Assembly (NCBI GenBank): GCA_031279295.1
Contig: JAITIT010000035.1
Coordinates: 1-29,552, forward strand
DNA length: 29,552 nucleotides
Direction: 5' to 3'
From: Holosporales bacterium
Lineage (GTDB): Bacteria; Pseudomonadota; Alphaproteobacteria; RUG11792
Under the pieces are notes generated by a model. The model did not search any database. It was given only the letters and a program-made list of their open reading frames with translations, and was not told the origin of the DNA. Made by a program: the position numbers and the translations under genes. Positions 22,476 to 29,552 of this stretch are shown in pieces; the stretch's first letter is position 1, and each line of letters begins with the position of its first letter.

Positions 22476-23474
22476 TTACTGTTTGTTATATCCGAATCCA
22501 ATTGCGTCTCTTACTTCCGAGACAGTATGAGCTGCTGCCGCTCGTGCCCTCTCGGAACCTTCGCACAGCATGTCTTTGATATCACTATCCTTTACTAACC
22601 CCATTCGCTCTCTTATCGGAGCTAGCAATGTCTGTATCGTGCTGTTCAGGATCGACTTGATGACAGTGTCACCAAGTCCTCCCTTCTGATACCTCGACTT
22701 GAGATCATCGAGTTCGCCCTTATCATCCAGGAATGCATCGAGGTATGCAAAGACTACATTACCCTCTACTCGTCCTGGGTCGGATGCTTTTATGTGGTTT
22801 GGATCTGTGTACATGCTGTTGATTTTCTGTCTAACTACCTCATTCGAATCTGACAGAAAGATTGCATTCCCCAACGACTTACTGGCTTTCGCCTTGCCAT
22901 TGGTTCCCACGAGCCTCCCAACGTTACTAAGGATTGCCTCTGCTTCGACGAGCACGGCCTTACCGTATATCCTGTTGAAGCGTCTTACTATTTCATTCGT
23001 AACCTCTACGAGTGGAAGCTGGTCATCCCCGACTGGAACCAACGTAGCCTTGAATGCAGTGATATCGGCGGCTTGGCTAACAGGATAGCATAAGAACCCG
23101 GCCGTCACCGAATCAGCGAATCTCTTCTGTTGAAGCTCTGATTTAACTGTTGGATTTCTTTCAAGCCTTGCGACAGATACCAAATTTAAAAAATATGATG
23201 TTAACTCAAAGAGCTCAGGGACCATTGATTGTATAAACACAGTGCTCTTCGTAGGATCAATGCCGACAGCCAAGTAGTCTCTACAGACTCCAACTACACT
23301 CTCTGTAATCTTTTTAGGATCGTCAAAATTATCTGACAACGCCTGCGTGTCCGCTATCATCACAAAGCAATCATGGTGTGCTTGAAGTGTAATCCTAGGC
23401 TTAATGGATCCTACATAGTGCCCAAGATGAAGACGCCCAGTAGGTCTGTCTCCAGTTAGCACAATTTGCTTCAC
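22476..23474 (-). CDS. trpS: Tryptophanyl-tRNA synthetase
   Basis: Class I synthetase charging tRNA(Trp). The HIGH motif is in PTGRLHLGHYVG near the N terminus and KMSKS appears as KASKSLGN. IADTQALSDNFDDP, the YPVSQAADITAFKATLVPVGDDQ tryptophan and tRNA region (read in parts) and the C-terminal helices with RARAAAAHTVSEVRDAIGF are typical. I favour the GTG at 23474, because GAGGAG lies four bases upstream and the protein then starts at the usual distance from the first strand. The ATG at 23486 has no ribosome site of its own. Either way the gene overlaps or touches the stop of the FYDLN gene (23476-23478), so the two are translationally coupled. Confidence 0.95.
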   Translation of the reverse strand: MKQIVLTGDRPTGRLHLGHYVGSIKPRITLQAHHDCFVMIADTQALSDNFDDPKKITESVVGVCRDYLAVGIDPTKSTVFIQSMVPELFELTSYFLNLVSVARLERNPTVKSELQQKRFADSVTAGFLCYPVSQAADITAFKATLVPVGDDQLPLVEVTNEIVRRFNRIYGKAVLVEAEAILSNVGRLVGTNGKAKASKSLGNAIFLSDSNEVVRQKINSMYTDPNHIKASDPGRVEGNVVFAYLDAFLDDKGELDDLKSRYQKGGLGDTVIKSILNSTIQTLLAPIRERMGLVKDSDIKDMLCEGSERARAAAAHTVSEVRDAIGFGYNKQ

Positions 23475-23475
23475 G

Positions 23476-23781
23476 TTACTCCTCATCTACAAGCTTCATA
23501 TCATTAATCTCCGTCTTTACCAACAGCTCATTGGAATCTTCGGACAGAGTTGTGTTCTCAGACTCGTCTTCCTCAAACGCGAAATCAGATATGACCAACT
23601 CATCATCCTCGATATCAATAACATCTGTTTCAACAGCCGGCCGGGTGCTTTTCTTCGTGAATAGCTCTACCACCTCGAATGTTTTACCGCAGTTCGGACA
23701 TACAACGGATACCCGCTGCATGTCATAGAAAGGTAATGAACAGGCTGGACAACAAATCTTTTTTCCCCATTCTAATTTCAT
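23476..23781 (-). CDS. FYDLN-acid family zinc-ribbon protein
   Basis: A 101-residue protein. The N-terminal zinc ribbon has Cys-x2-Cys pairs at CCPACSLPFYDM and VVCPNCGKTFE, the pattern of the alphaproteobacterial FYDLN family, with FYDM in place of FYDL. The C-terminal half is strongly acidic (IDIEDDELVISD, FEEDESEN), another family trait. The function of the family is not established; a zinc ribbon plus an acidic tail suggests an interaction partner in transcription or translation. The ATG at 23781 fits the family start (MKLEWGKK); an ATT at 23811 is unlikely. It is coupled to trpS by overlap. Confidence 0.85.
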   Translation of the reverse strand: MKLEWGKKICCPACSLPFYDMQRVSVVCPNCGKTFEVVELFTKKSTRPAVETDVIDIEDDELVISDFAFEEDESENTTLSEDSNELLVKTEINDMKLVDEE

Positions 23782-23852
23782 ATCACCACATGCAAATAAT
23801 CTATAGATCACACCGCAGCAATGCTAGCAAGAACAGCGACATGAGTAAAATG

Positions 23853-23883
23853 AAAAAAGGGAGATGTATCTCACGATCCTCCC
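23853..23883 (-). terminator. Intrinsic terminator-like hairpin with T6
   Basis: On the minus strand GGGAG (23883-23879) pairs with CTCCC (23863-23859), with GAGAT/ATCTC pairing inside, and is followed at once by TTTTTT (23858-23853). It is the best classical terminator candidate in the window. It would end transcripts coming from carD or from the frame at 23871-24116 before the FYDLN gene. Confidence 0.5.
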
Positions 23884-24116
23884 AAGCAACAGATGGAAGA
23901 AAGAGGCTCCCCTCTCCAATCTATTCCTCCATTAAATCTACCATCCTCACCAAACTTGAGGTCACTAAGATACTCAAGATACTTATCCTGCACCCCGTAG
24001 GGCTTGAGTATCTCAATGTTTCAGATTCTAAGGATGTATACTCCTTCCGTGTATTGTTGCATATCAGTCGTACGGAGAAAATTTGCCGGCAACCCTTTAG
24101 ACCTTAATATCTTAGT
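23871..24116 (-). pseudogene. Possible remnant reading frame with one internal TGA
   Basis: In the 458-base gap between carD and the FYDLN gene, one minus-strand frame stays open for 81 codons apart from a single TGA at 24023-24021. It includes an ATG (24062) and protein-like stretches such as YGVQDKYLEYLSDLKFGEDG and GGIDWRGEPLSS. There is no start codon with a ribosome site. TGA is a normal stop in this genome (gatA ends with TGA), so readthrough is not suggested. Within it a 10-bp perfect inverted repeat (23969-23978 and 24003-24012) surrounds a second small stem. It could be a degraded gene or a structured RNA. No protein family is recognised, and nothing is seen in 24117-24239. Confidence 0.33.
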
Positions 24117-24239
24117 TTATCACCCTACAATTATGAGTATACAACACCGTGGTCATTAGGAGACACACTCTTGAACACAACAAGTACATAACCCGGATAA
24201 TCTCAACAACAATAGGAAAACCGGCAGGTATTAATGGCT

Positions 24240-24737
24240 CTACGCAGCCTGTAAGATAGTTTCCAACTTTCTCCATGCCTCGTCCTCCGCGATTTTTTCA
24301 ATTACCGAAAGCTCACGAGCCAGACGTTCCATTGCCAATTGATAAACCTGTCGTTCACTGAAGGACTGGGTGTTGTTAGTGTTATCTTTATGTAAATCCC
24401 TTATTACCTCTGCTATGGCGTATGGGTCTCCAGAATTTATTTTGATTTCATACTCTTGAGCGCGCCTGCTCCACATGGCCCTCTTTTTTTTCGCTTTTTG
24501 CAACAGTACGCTAAGGGCATTTTTCATATCTTCTTTATCGGTTAAACACCTGAGACCAACCCTCTCTGCCTTCTGTACCGGTAGCCGCAAAACAAGCTTG
24601 CTCTTGGCAACCGAGATTACAAAGAACTCAGTCATCTCTCCGTTAACCACAAATTTTTCAATCGATTCCAGCCTGCCCACTCCGTGGGGAGGATACACAA
24701 CCCAAGACCCAATCTTAAACTTATGAGCGTCGGCCAC
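24240..24737 (-). CDS. CarD/CdnL-family transcription regulator
   Basis: A 165-residue protein of the CarD/CdnL family, which binds the RNA polymerase beta subunit at promoters and stabilises the open complex, often at rRNA and growth-linked genes. The N-terminal Tudor-like RNA-polymerase interaction domain is seen in GSWVVYPPHGVGRLESIE and FFVISVAKSKLVLRLPVQKA. The C-terminal helical DNA-binding domain has the WSRRAQEYEIKINSGDPYAIAEVIRDLHK signature (read in parts). Full length. It stands alone, and the upstream 425 bases are shared with the rightward phage-like genes. An adjacent region rich in A and T (A9 near 24789) lies in its leader on the other strand. Confidence 0.95.
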   Translation of the reverse strand: MADAHKFKIGSWVVYPPHGVGRLESIEKFVVNGEMTEFFVISVAKSKLVLRLPVQKAERVGLRCLTDKEDMKNALSVLLQKAKKKRAMWSRRAQEYEIKINSGDPYAIAEVIRDLHKDNTNNTQSFSERQVYQLAMERLARELSVIEKIAEDEAWRKLETILQAA

Positions 24738-25180
24738 ACAACACCTCGACCACGTAAATTACCAATTAGTGAAATGCTAGCAAAAAACAAAAAAAAACAC
24801 AACTCTTCCTGTACAATAGGAATTGACAAAAGGCGGCCAAAAGAATGAAAAGCCATGTCTAGAGGGTAACGGATTCTGAGAAGATTGTACACCACAGGGT
24901 GTAAGCTGTATATGATCTTTTAACCAAGGGGAGCTAGGTTATATGGGCACTGGCGCAGTAGCGGAAAGTAGTTGACGCAAGGCCTAACGAGTTAAAAGAC
25001 TATGGGCGTAAATTTTTTTTGACAGTACTGTTACGAGTATCTTAACCTGAGATTAGAGGCGGCCAAATGGGTTGCCCCTGATCTACGTAGAATACCAAAA
25101 CCTGGCCGCGGAGGCCATTCGTTCTCCCCGGCATTATTTATCAACAATCAACACCATAACTTTTGAAAGGAGTTAATCTC
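24738..25180. other. Intergenic region between carD and the phage-like genes, with repeats
   Basis: About 440 bases without a gene. Seen: an 11-base direct repeat AGGCGGCCAAA at 24831-24841 and 25057-25067; a perfect TACACC/GGTGTA stem with four-base loop (24888-24903); a TGGCC/GGCCA inverted repeat (25103-25117); and TTGACA (25019-25024) after an eight-T run, with only a weak TAACCT-like -10 eighteen bases later. A near-match to the CtrA pattern, TTAA-N7-TTAG, lies at 25042-25056. Together these look like the control region of the rightward gene cluster, but none is decisive. Confidence 0.4.
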
Positions 25181-26674
25181 ATGAAAATACAATTCATATA
25201 TGGCACATACGGGAGCACCGATGAGTGTACCATGAACAACGCACTAAATCTGCACATCATAGAACAAGAGGGGAAAATCCCAAAGGCTACCATTGAGTAT
25301 GACATACAGGATTACGAATACCTCAGACAATTCGACACATGCAGGATAATTCAGGATGGAACCGCATTCTTCAATGGGATCATCACGGCACTTGTAGTGA
25401 ATACGGACACTGTGTCTGTGGAGCTTTCTGCCATCGGAGACGGTTCTCCTCAAAGCAGCAAACAATTATCCGAAGATGACGATGTAATTGACAGATTCAA
25501 AATCGAGAACCCAGACTTATTCGTGTCAATCTTGTCCGGTGAAACTTTAAGAACAGGGGATGTACGCAAATCCAACATGCTAATCCAGCAGTCGGATCGC
25601 ATCCCCTCCCTCGATGGCAAGATCGTAGCAGACTCTCTGAAAATCAGGCGCTTGAAAGACATGCCGATAGGAGAAATGAATCTAGAGATTCTGTGCTCGT
25701 GGATTTCAAAGAGAAACGGTAGCGTTACACTCTCGTCCCAAATCGGTAACAGATTCCGACTCGGGAAAGTCAACACACTAACACCTAAGAAGCTGACCGA
25801 CTCTTGGCCTAGATTCGGAGATCACTTAGCCAGCAACGCAAGGCCCACAAGGTATTTTGTCTCTACATCGAGGCTTGCTAAGAACGATGAATTGCCATTA
25901 CCACCGGTTATAATTGCAGACGATATCCCAAGGCTGACTCTCAAACGCTACTCATTCGATAGCAGGCTTGGGGTCGCATGGGACTACGATCAGTTCATGA
26001 CAGAAATCCTGACGATGACTGTGCTAAACCAGCACGCCCCGAGGGCTAATAAGAAAGCTATGCGGATCAACCTCAAGAACGTGCAGGAGTATGTAGATAA
26101 TGACGATTGCTACAGCTTCTTCCGTTCGAAAAACGGACGTATGATCCTAGACGAAATTCAAAAATCGATCGGAGCCTACATTGCCCTCTCAATGCGAAAC
26201 ATCGAGATCTCATGTGACATTATCGATACCGATAACATGATCAATCTCGATTGCACGAACTGGGTATCCATCGGTGGCATCACTTGCAAGATCACCGGAA
26301 TCGAACGCCAGATTTCTCCGTTTGAGCACCATATCAAGATAATGGCAAGGGGCTTCGAAGATACAATAGCCTCAGATAACCTTATATCTCCAGCACGCCT
26401 TGATGACGCCGAGGTTATTAGCCCACGTATCGAGGATGTAATTCGTGACATAGTAGTCCAGAATGAGAGCGATACCCAATATGAGAAGCTCCTGAGCTAC
26501 ATCGCGGAACAGAGACGCCTCAACAGAATCACAAGCAGAAACTACAGGCGTCTCATCTCAAACTTCCTAAATGAGAATCAGACCAAAATCCAGATTGCCT
26601 TGAAACCACTCAAGACACAGCACTGCGAAAAAAGGACTATCGCACTAGAACCAGTGCATATGTTTCTGCAGTAA
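25181..26674 (+). CDS. Phage-like tail/baseplate hub-type protein
   Basis: A 497-residue protein I cannot assign to a named family with certainty. The N-terminal part (MKIQFIYGTYGSTDECTM, then short strands with IEYDIQDYEYLRQFDTCRII and FFNGIITALVV) looks like the beta-barrel domain found in baseplate hub or late-control proteins, in which a tail tube meets the baseplate. The C-terminal part has a ...CKITGIERQISPFEHHIKIMARGFED stretch (read in parts), also typical of hub proteins. It is followed by another uncharacterised protein and a peptidoglycan hydrolase, the expected order for a tail module. AAAGGAG (25166-25172) lies eight bases before the ATG at 25181; an in-frame TTG at 25163 lies before that ribosome site and is not preferred. 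Confidence 0.55.
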   Translation: MKIQFIYGTYGSTDECTMNNALNLHIIEQEGKIPKATIEYDIQDYEYLRQFDTCRIIQDGTAFFNGIITALVVNTDTVSVELSAIGDGSPQSSKQLSEDDDVIDRFKIENPDLFVSILSGETLRTGDVRKSNMLIQQSDRIPSLDGKIVADSLKIRRLKDMPIGEMNLEILCSWISKRNGSVTLSSQIGNRFRLGKVNTLTPKKLTDSWPRFGDHLASNARPTRYFVSTSRLAKNDELPLPPVIIADDIPRLTLKRYSFDSRLGVAWDYDQFMTEILTMTVLNQHAPRANKKAMRINLKNVQEYVDNDDCYSFFRSKNGRMILDEIQKSIGAYIALSMRNIEISCDIIDTDNMINLDCTNWVSIGGITCKITGIERQISPFEHHIKIMARGFEDTIASDNLISPARLDDAEVISPRIEDVIRDIVVQNESDTQYEKLLSYIAEQRRLNRITSRNYRRLISNFLNENQTKIQIALKPLKTQHCEKRTIALEPVHMFLQ

Positions 26675-26697
26675 GTGACTAAGGAGGATACCAAACA

Positions 26698-27510
26698 ATG
26701 ATAAGAACAAATAGACCGAGGACAAGACTCCTTGGAAAGCCATTCGTAGGTGGCTTCACAGACATCGATAGGGATGGGACAAACATAACGATAGGAGATA
26801 GCGAACTACTCGATGACATCTTCCGTGATGACTTCCCGGAATACATTAAGCTTCTGTGTTCAATGTCTGCGTACGCTGAGTTTGCAAACGTCGTAGTTTC
26901 GGCGAGGTATAAAGAGAAGAGCAATAGTAGTGTGAAAACGTTGTCATACCATCTCTATGACGGATCATCAATCAACATGACCGGATTCGTATCGAAGCTC
27001 TCAATAGCGGCTCTCGACATACTCCCAGAGGTTGGAATGCTTGATTCAAGGTGGCAGAGATATATCTCCGAAAATAACATTATATATACCAAGCACTTCC
27101 AGACCCAAGCATCATCCACATGCGTAGAAAACTTCGTGGATCATGACACACAGGAAACCGGGATAATCCATACGAAATCCAGAGCTCACAGCTTTGCGGG
27201 AAGTTATTTCAGTGGCATCAAACTTGCGGACATACAGCCATACCTATTTTATGTAGGTACCGGCTACCAAGCCAAATCATACATAAGCATCATATCAGCT
27301 AGTGACGCATTGAGATTGAGAAAAGTAACCTTAGCCCCCGGAGTTTCAGGGGATTCACTCTCCACTCTAGAAGACGATATCTGCAATGGTAACATCCGGC
27401 TGTCCATTCCCGATTGCCCTATCGCTTACAAATCAATAGCCGCAACAAAGGAAACCCTGACGTCCGACATCTTCCAGATTACATTCAGGAGAGGGCCTAG
27501 AGATGGATAG
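26698..27510 (+). CDS. Uncharacterised phage-tail-cluster protein
   Basis: A 270-residue protein of unknown function. AAGGAGG (26681-26687) lies ten bases before the ATG, a strong ribosome site. No signal peptide or transmembrane segment is visible. The sequence alternates short strands and helices and includes a region with several Tyr and Ser/Thr residues and a C-terminal FQITFRRGPRDG that ends in the next gene's start. It overlaps that gene by eight bases and follows the hub-like gene by 23 bases, so the three are one operon. Position suggests a tail or baseplate component of a phage-derived particle; there is no motif to confirm this. Confidence 0.55.
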   Translation: MIRTNRPRTRLLGKPFVGGFTDIDRDGTNITIGDSELLDDIFRDDFPEYIKLLCSMSAYAEFANVVVSARYKEKSNSSVKTLSYHLYDGSSINMTGFVSKLSIAALDILPEVGMLDSRWQRYISENNIIYTKHFQTQASSTCVENFVDHDTQETGIIHTKSRAHSFAGSYFSGIKLADIQPYLFYVGTGYQAKSYISIISASDALRLRKVTLAPGVSGDSLSTLEDDICNGNIRLSIPDCPIAYKSIAATKETLTSDIFQITFRRGPRDG

Positions 27511-27919
27511 AGACATAGAAATCATGGCGAAAACAATCTACGGGGAAGCACGTGGAGAATACCGTCTCCCAAACGGAGGAACCAACTCACTCATCGCAAT
27601 CGGTAACGTCGTCATGAACCGAGCAAAGAGATCAGGGGAGAGCATCGCAATTGAGTGCCTAAAACCATACCAATTCTCATGCTGGAATAAAAATGACCCG
27701 AATAGAGCAGTCATCAACAACATACCTCTCTCTGATACAGTTTACGAAAAATGCTTTATCACAGCGGGCCAACTACTCTGTGGAGACCTTCAAGATGACA
27801 TTACCAACGGAGCGACACACTATTACAGCGCCCGCATGCGCTCCCCACCGTACTGGACCGTTAACAAACAACCAGTCGCAATGATTGGAAATCATATATT
27901 CTTCAACCTCCTATATTGA
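27503..27919 (+). CDS. SleB/CwlJ-type cell wall hydrolase
   Basis: A 138-residue single-domain peptidoglycan hydrolase of the Hydrolase_2 (SleB/CwlJ) family, lytic-transglycosylase-like. The catalytic Glu is in KTIYGEARGE (residue 15). Further on are IAIGNVVMNRAK, the YQFSCWN segment, and GATHYYSARM near the C terminus, all family landmarks. There is no signal peptide, so export would need a tail particle or another route. In the SleB family such small forms often occur as phage or gene-transfer-agent endolysin or tail-lysozyme genes. The ATG lies eight bases inside the preceding gene. Confidence 0.88.
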   Translation: MDRDIEIMAKTIYGEARGEYRLPNGGTNSLIAIGNVVMNRAKRSGESIAIECLKPYQFSCWNKNDPNRAVINNIPLSDTVYEKCFITAGQLLCGDLQDDITNGATHYYSARMRSPPYWTVNKQPVAMIGNHIFFNLLY

Positions 27920-27937
27920 ACTTGCATTACAATCAAC

Positions 27938-29347
27938 ATGTGTGTTATTCTAAATAACATGAGGAAGGAACAGCAACCTACAATACAGCAAATGCAAAAA
28001 TTGAGCCGCACCATGGTAAAGGTGCTAGTTGGGATCATGGTACTCCACAGCCAAGCAGACGCGCACGAAGCAGTACGAGATGAATCAGTCAGACTGGCAG
28101 TCAAGAGCTGGCTGGGCCAAGAAGTCGAGCTAACCGCAAAGACAAGCATGCATGCAACAAGCGGTCGAACATACGCCGCGAAAACCCCTAATGGGCAGCA
28201 ATATATAGTACTTGCAAGCGAAGGAATAGTCACAGGCGGCGAGGAGAATCAAGGCCCAAACCCTTTAACACCACATCAGAAAGAACAGCCAATACCAGGG
28301 GCTCTGAATCTGGTACTACCAGGCAAGAAGAGCTACTGGATTATAGACCAGGACGGTAGTCCAACCCCGTGCACATACGAAGAGGCCAAAGGACACCAAA
28401 TGAACCAGCTAGCGCAACAGGAGAGACAGGTAGTAACGATAGAAGTCCAGAGGAGAGCGCCAGGGAAGGATCTACGCAGGATACTGCTGAGCTACCTACA
28501 AGGACGAATCAGCCAGCGCAGAATGCTGCAAATAGCATACCAGCTAGGACGGAGCATAGCACAACTGCACAATCTTGGCTTGATCGAAGGAACAACAGAA
28601 ACAGAAACTGCACACAATGACCTACACGGAGGAAACGTAGTCGTAGGCGAAGTGGAAGGGCAGCCAACCATCACTTTCATCGACATAGACCAGCGGGGGC
28701 ACGCAGATGTCAGGTCCGACCTGTGTGCCATCGCAGCTAACATCGCAGGAGCAATAGCGGAAGCTGGGAAGAAGCATGACTCCCAACAGGTAGCGACACT
28801 GTATGCAGCGATGTGCAAGCTTCACGAAGGGTACAACGAGGAACATAACGGAGAAGAGATACGCTTCGTATCGACGCAAGACCTATTCTGGAGGCTAACA
28901 ACACACGGATGCACAAGCACCATAATGATGCAGGGAACGATGTTTCCAATTGATAAAGACAGAAACAAAAGCCATCCCTACACTAGGCAGGAAGCCTTTG
29001 AGGCGCTGGGTGGCGTAACTACCAAGTGGTACGGAGAACAGGAATACGATATAATAGATCTAATGTACCCATACTGCAGTTTGGCCGAATACAGGAAACT
29101 CTACGGGGATGGCAAGCCAGTCGGGCATACAGTAGCAACTAGCGTAATGGGCGAGATACTCCGAGAGTCAGTCATGAACCATGGATACCCCCTCGACATA
29201 GACACATGGATAGAGGTCGCCAGCGCAGTACAAGAGGCAGCAACCACGATTGGGGAGGGAGTCGGCGAGAGCTACGGTCTGGACTGCAGGCCAGCTATAG
29301 CAAAATTCGAGGAACGGCTAAGAGAGATAATGGGCCGGGACAGCTGA
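27938..29347 (+). CDS. Exported protein-kinase-like or phosphotransferase-like protein
   Basis: The protein (469 residues) carries a hydrophobic segment ending in HSQADA (about residues 26-42), a probable signal peptide with a long N-region; ATG 27959 or 28013 would shorten it. The C-terminal lobe has a kinase-like catalytic loop HNDLHGGN (residues 226-233), where H-x-D-x-H-x2-N matches aminoglycoside-phosphotransferase, choline-kinase and WaaP types. A FIDID segment (247-251) sits where the metal-binding DFG is expected, and a helix LGRSIAQLHNLGL lies just before the loop. The long N-terminal lobe shows strands but no sure Lys/Glu pair. It may phosphorylate a protein, sugar or small molecule after export. 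It lies 18 bases after the tail cluster, in the same direction. Confidence 0.6.
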   Translation: MCVILNNMRKEQQPTIQQMQKLSRTMVKVLVGIMVLHSQADAHEAVRDESVRLAVKSWLGQEVELTAKTSMHATSGRTYAAKTPNGQQYIVLASEGIVTGGEENQGPNPLTPHQKEQPIPGALNLVLPGKKSYWIIDQDGSPTPCTYEEAKGHQMNQLAQQERQVVTIEVQRRAPGKDLRRILLSYLQGRISQRRMLQIAYQLGRSIAQLHNLGLIEGTTETETAHNDLHGGNVVVGEVEGQPTITFIDIDQRGHADVRSDLCAIAANIAGAIAEAGKKHDSQQVATLYAAMCKLHEGYNEEHNGEEIRFVSTQDLFWRLTTHGCTSTIMMQGTMFPIDKDRNKSHPYTRQEAFEALGGVTTKWYGEQEYDIIDLMYPYCSLAEYRKLYGDGKPVGHTVATSVMGEILRESVMNHGYPLDIDTWIEVASAVQEAATTIGEGVGESYGLDCRPAIAKFEERLREIMGRDS

Positions 29348-29517
29348 ACGAGGTAGGGAGCACCACCGAAGCAGATCTCACGCCGTAGTTGAGTAGCTTC
29401 GAAAGTTCCAGCAGTGAATGTAGCCCAAGGATCAGTTACCTTCCTCCCCCCTCATCACCTTACCAAAACACCATTTCCCTTTGGAACGAAACCCTAACCA
29501 CAATTTACGTAACGTAT

Positions 29518-29552
29518 TGTCAAGGCCTTCAGAGCGATAGCGTGCCTTGACA
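29518..29552. repeat. 9-bp inverted repeat at the window end
   Basis: TGTCAAGGC (29518-29526) and GCCTTGACA (29544-29552) are perfect inverted repeats with a 17-base spacer, 170 bases after the kinase-like gene. The sequence stops here, so I cannot see whether a T-tract follows (terminator) or whether this is the edge of a mobile or regulatory element. The stretch 29348-29517 shows no gene. Confidence 0.5.

Noticed and set aside
24021..24023. Reading the internal TGA as selenocysteine or tryptophan
   Set aside because: TGA is an ordinary stop in this genome (gatA, xseA), and no selenocysteine insertion element is apparent.
23679..24107. A 142-codon + strand frame running from the FYDLN gene into the intergenic gap
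   Set aside because: It starts antisense to the zinc-ribbon coding region, has no ribosome site, and its composition is unlike a folded protein.
23881..24239. RNase P RNA, tmRNA or SRP RNA in the carD-FYDLN gap
   Set aside because: None of the conserved core sequences of these RNAs could be found on either strand.
25042..25056. TTAA-N7-TTAG as a fourth CtrA site
   Set aside because: It is one base off the pattern and no -10 hexamer lies at the spacing seen for the three perfect sites.

Overview
The window looks like the chromosome of an obligately host-associated alphaproteobacterium of the Rickettsiales, most like Anaplasmataceae. This rests on gene content: a compact set of single-copy housekeeping genes (gatA, pyk, yebC, atpC, frr, xseA, tyrS, trxB, lipB, trpS), a FYDLN-type zinc-ribbon protein, a CarD regulator, an orphan NuoM-like gene, several signal-peptide proteins of unknown function, moderate G+C (about 33-55% in the 60-base lines I counted) and almost no classical U-tract terminators. 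I cannot fix the genus. No rRNA, tRNA, CRISPR array, insertion sequence or transposase was recognised.

Layout. 1-4000 is a leftward run pyk > gatA > GT25 glycosyltransferase, with touching or closely spaced genes. 4000-8260 runs rightward: a secreted leucine-rich-repeat protein, a coiled-coil inner-membrane protein, a small secreted Pro/Ala-rich protein with a Lys/Arg patch, then a 20-codon leader ORF and a perfect hairpin in front of an MFS transporter. A membrane-anchored, A+T-rich methyltransferase converges on the MFS gene. 9200-11234 is a tightly overlapping three-gene operon that I read as a divergent pilus or type II secretion inner-membrane platform (PilM/GspL-, PilO/GspM- and PilP/GspC-like). 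A MATE transporter follows. 12700-15220 runs leftward: frr > GST > atpC (a minimal epsilon subunit), then yebC. xseA (rightward) and tyrS (leftward) converge on a perfect 11-bp hairpin. A leftward group consists of a small secreted protein, trxB and tyrS. 19800-21880 is a nuoM-like gene carrying a G10 tract, followed two bases later by lipB. 22000-24740 holds trpS, the FYDLN protein, carD and two decayed-looking reading frames. 25180-29350 is accessory: two proteins of phage-tail type, a SleB-type cell-wall hydrolase, and an exported protein with a kinase/aminoglycoside-phosphotransferase-like catalytic loop.

How it may fit together. Three perfect TTAA-N7-TTAAC sites, the recognition pattern of the alphaproteobacterial cell-cycle regulator CtrA, lie in noncoding DNA. 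They sit upstream of the secreted LRR protein, the pilus-like operon, and the small secreted protein/trxB group. In all three a -10-like hexamer begins 26-31 bases after the start of the site, as expected where the site overlaps the -35 region. This suggests a CtrA-timed envelope and secretion programme including a previously unlabelled pilus/secretion-like platform. The G10 tract in the nuoM-like gene gives an immediate stop if one G is lost, so it is a candidate phase switch. These are sequence-based inferences; no similarity search was possible.
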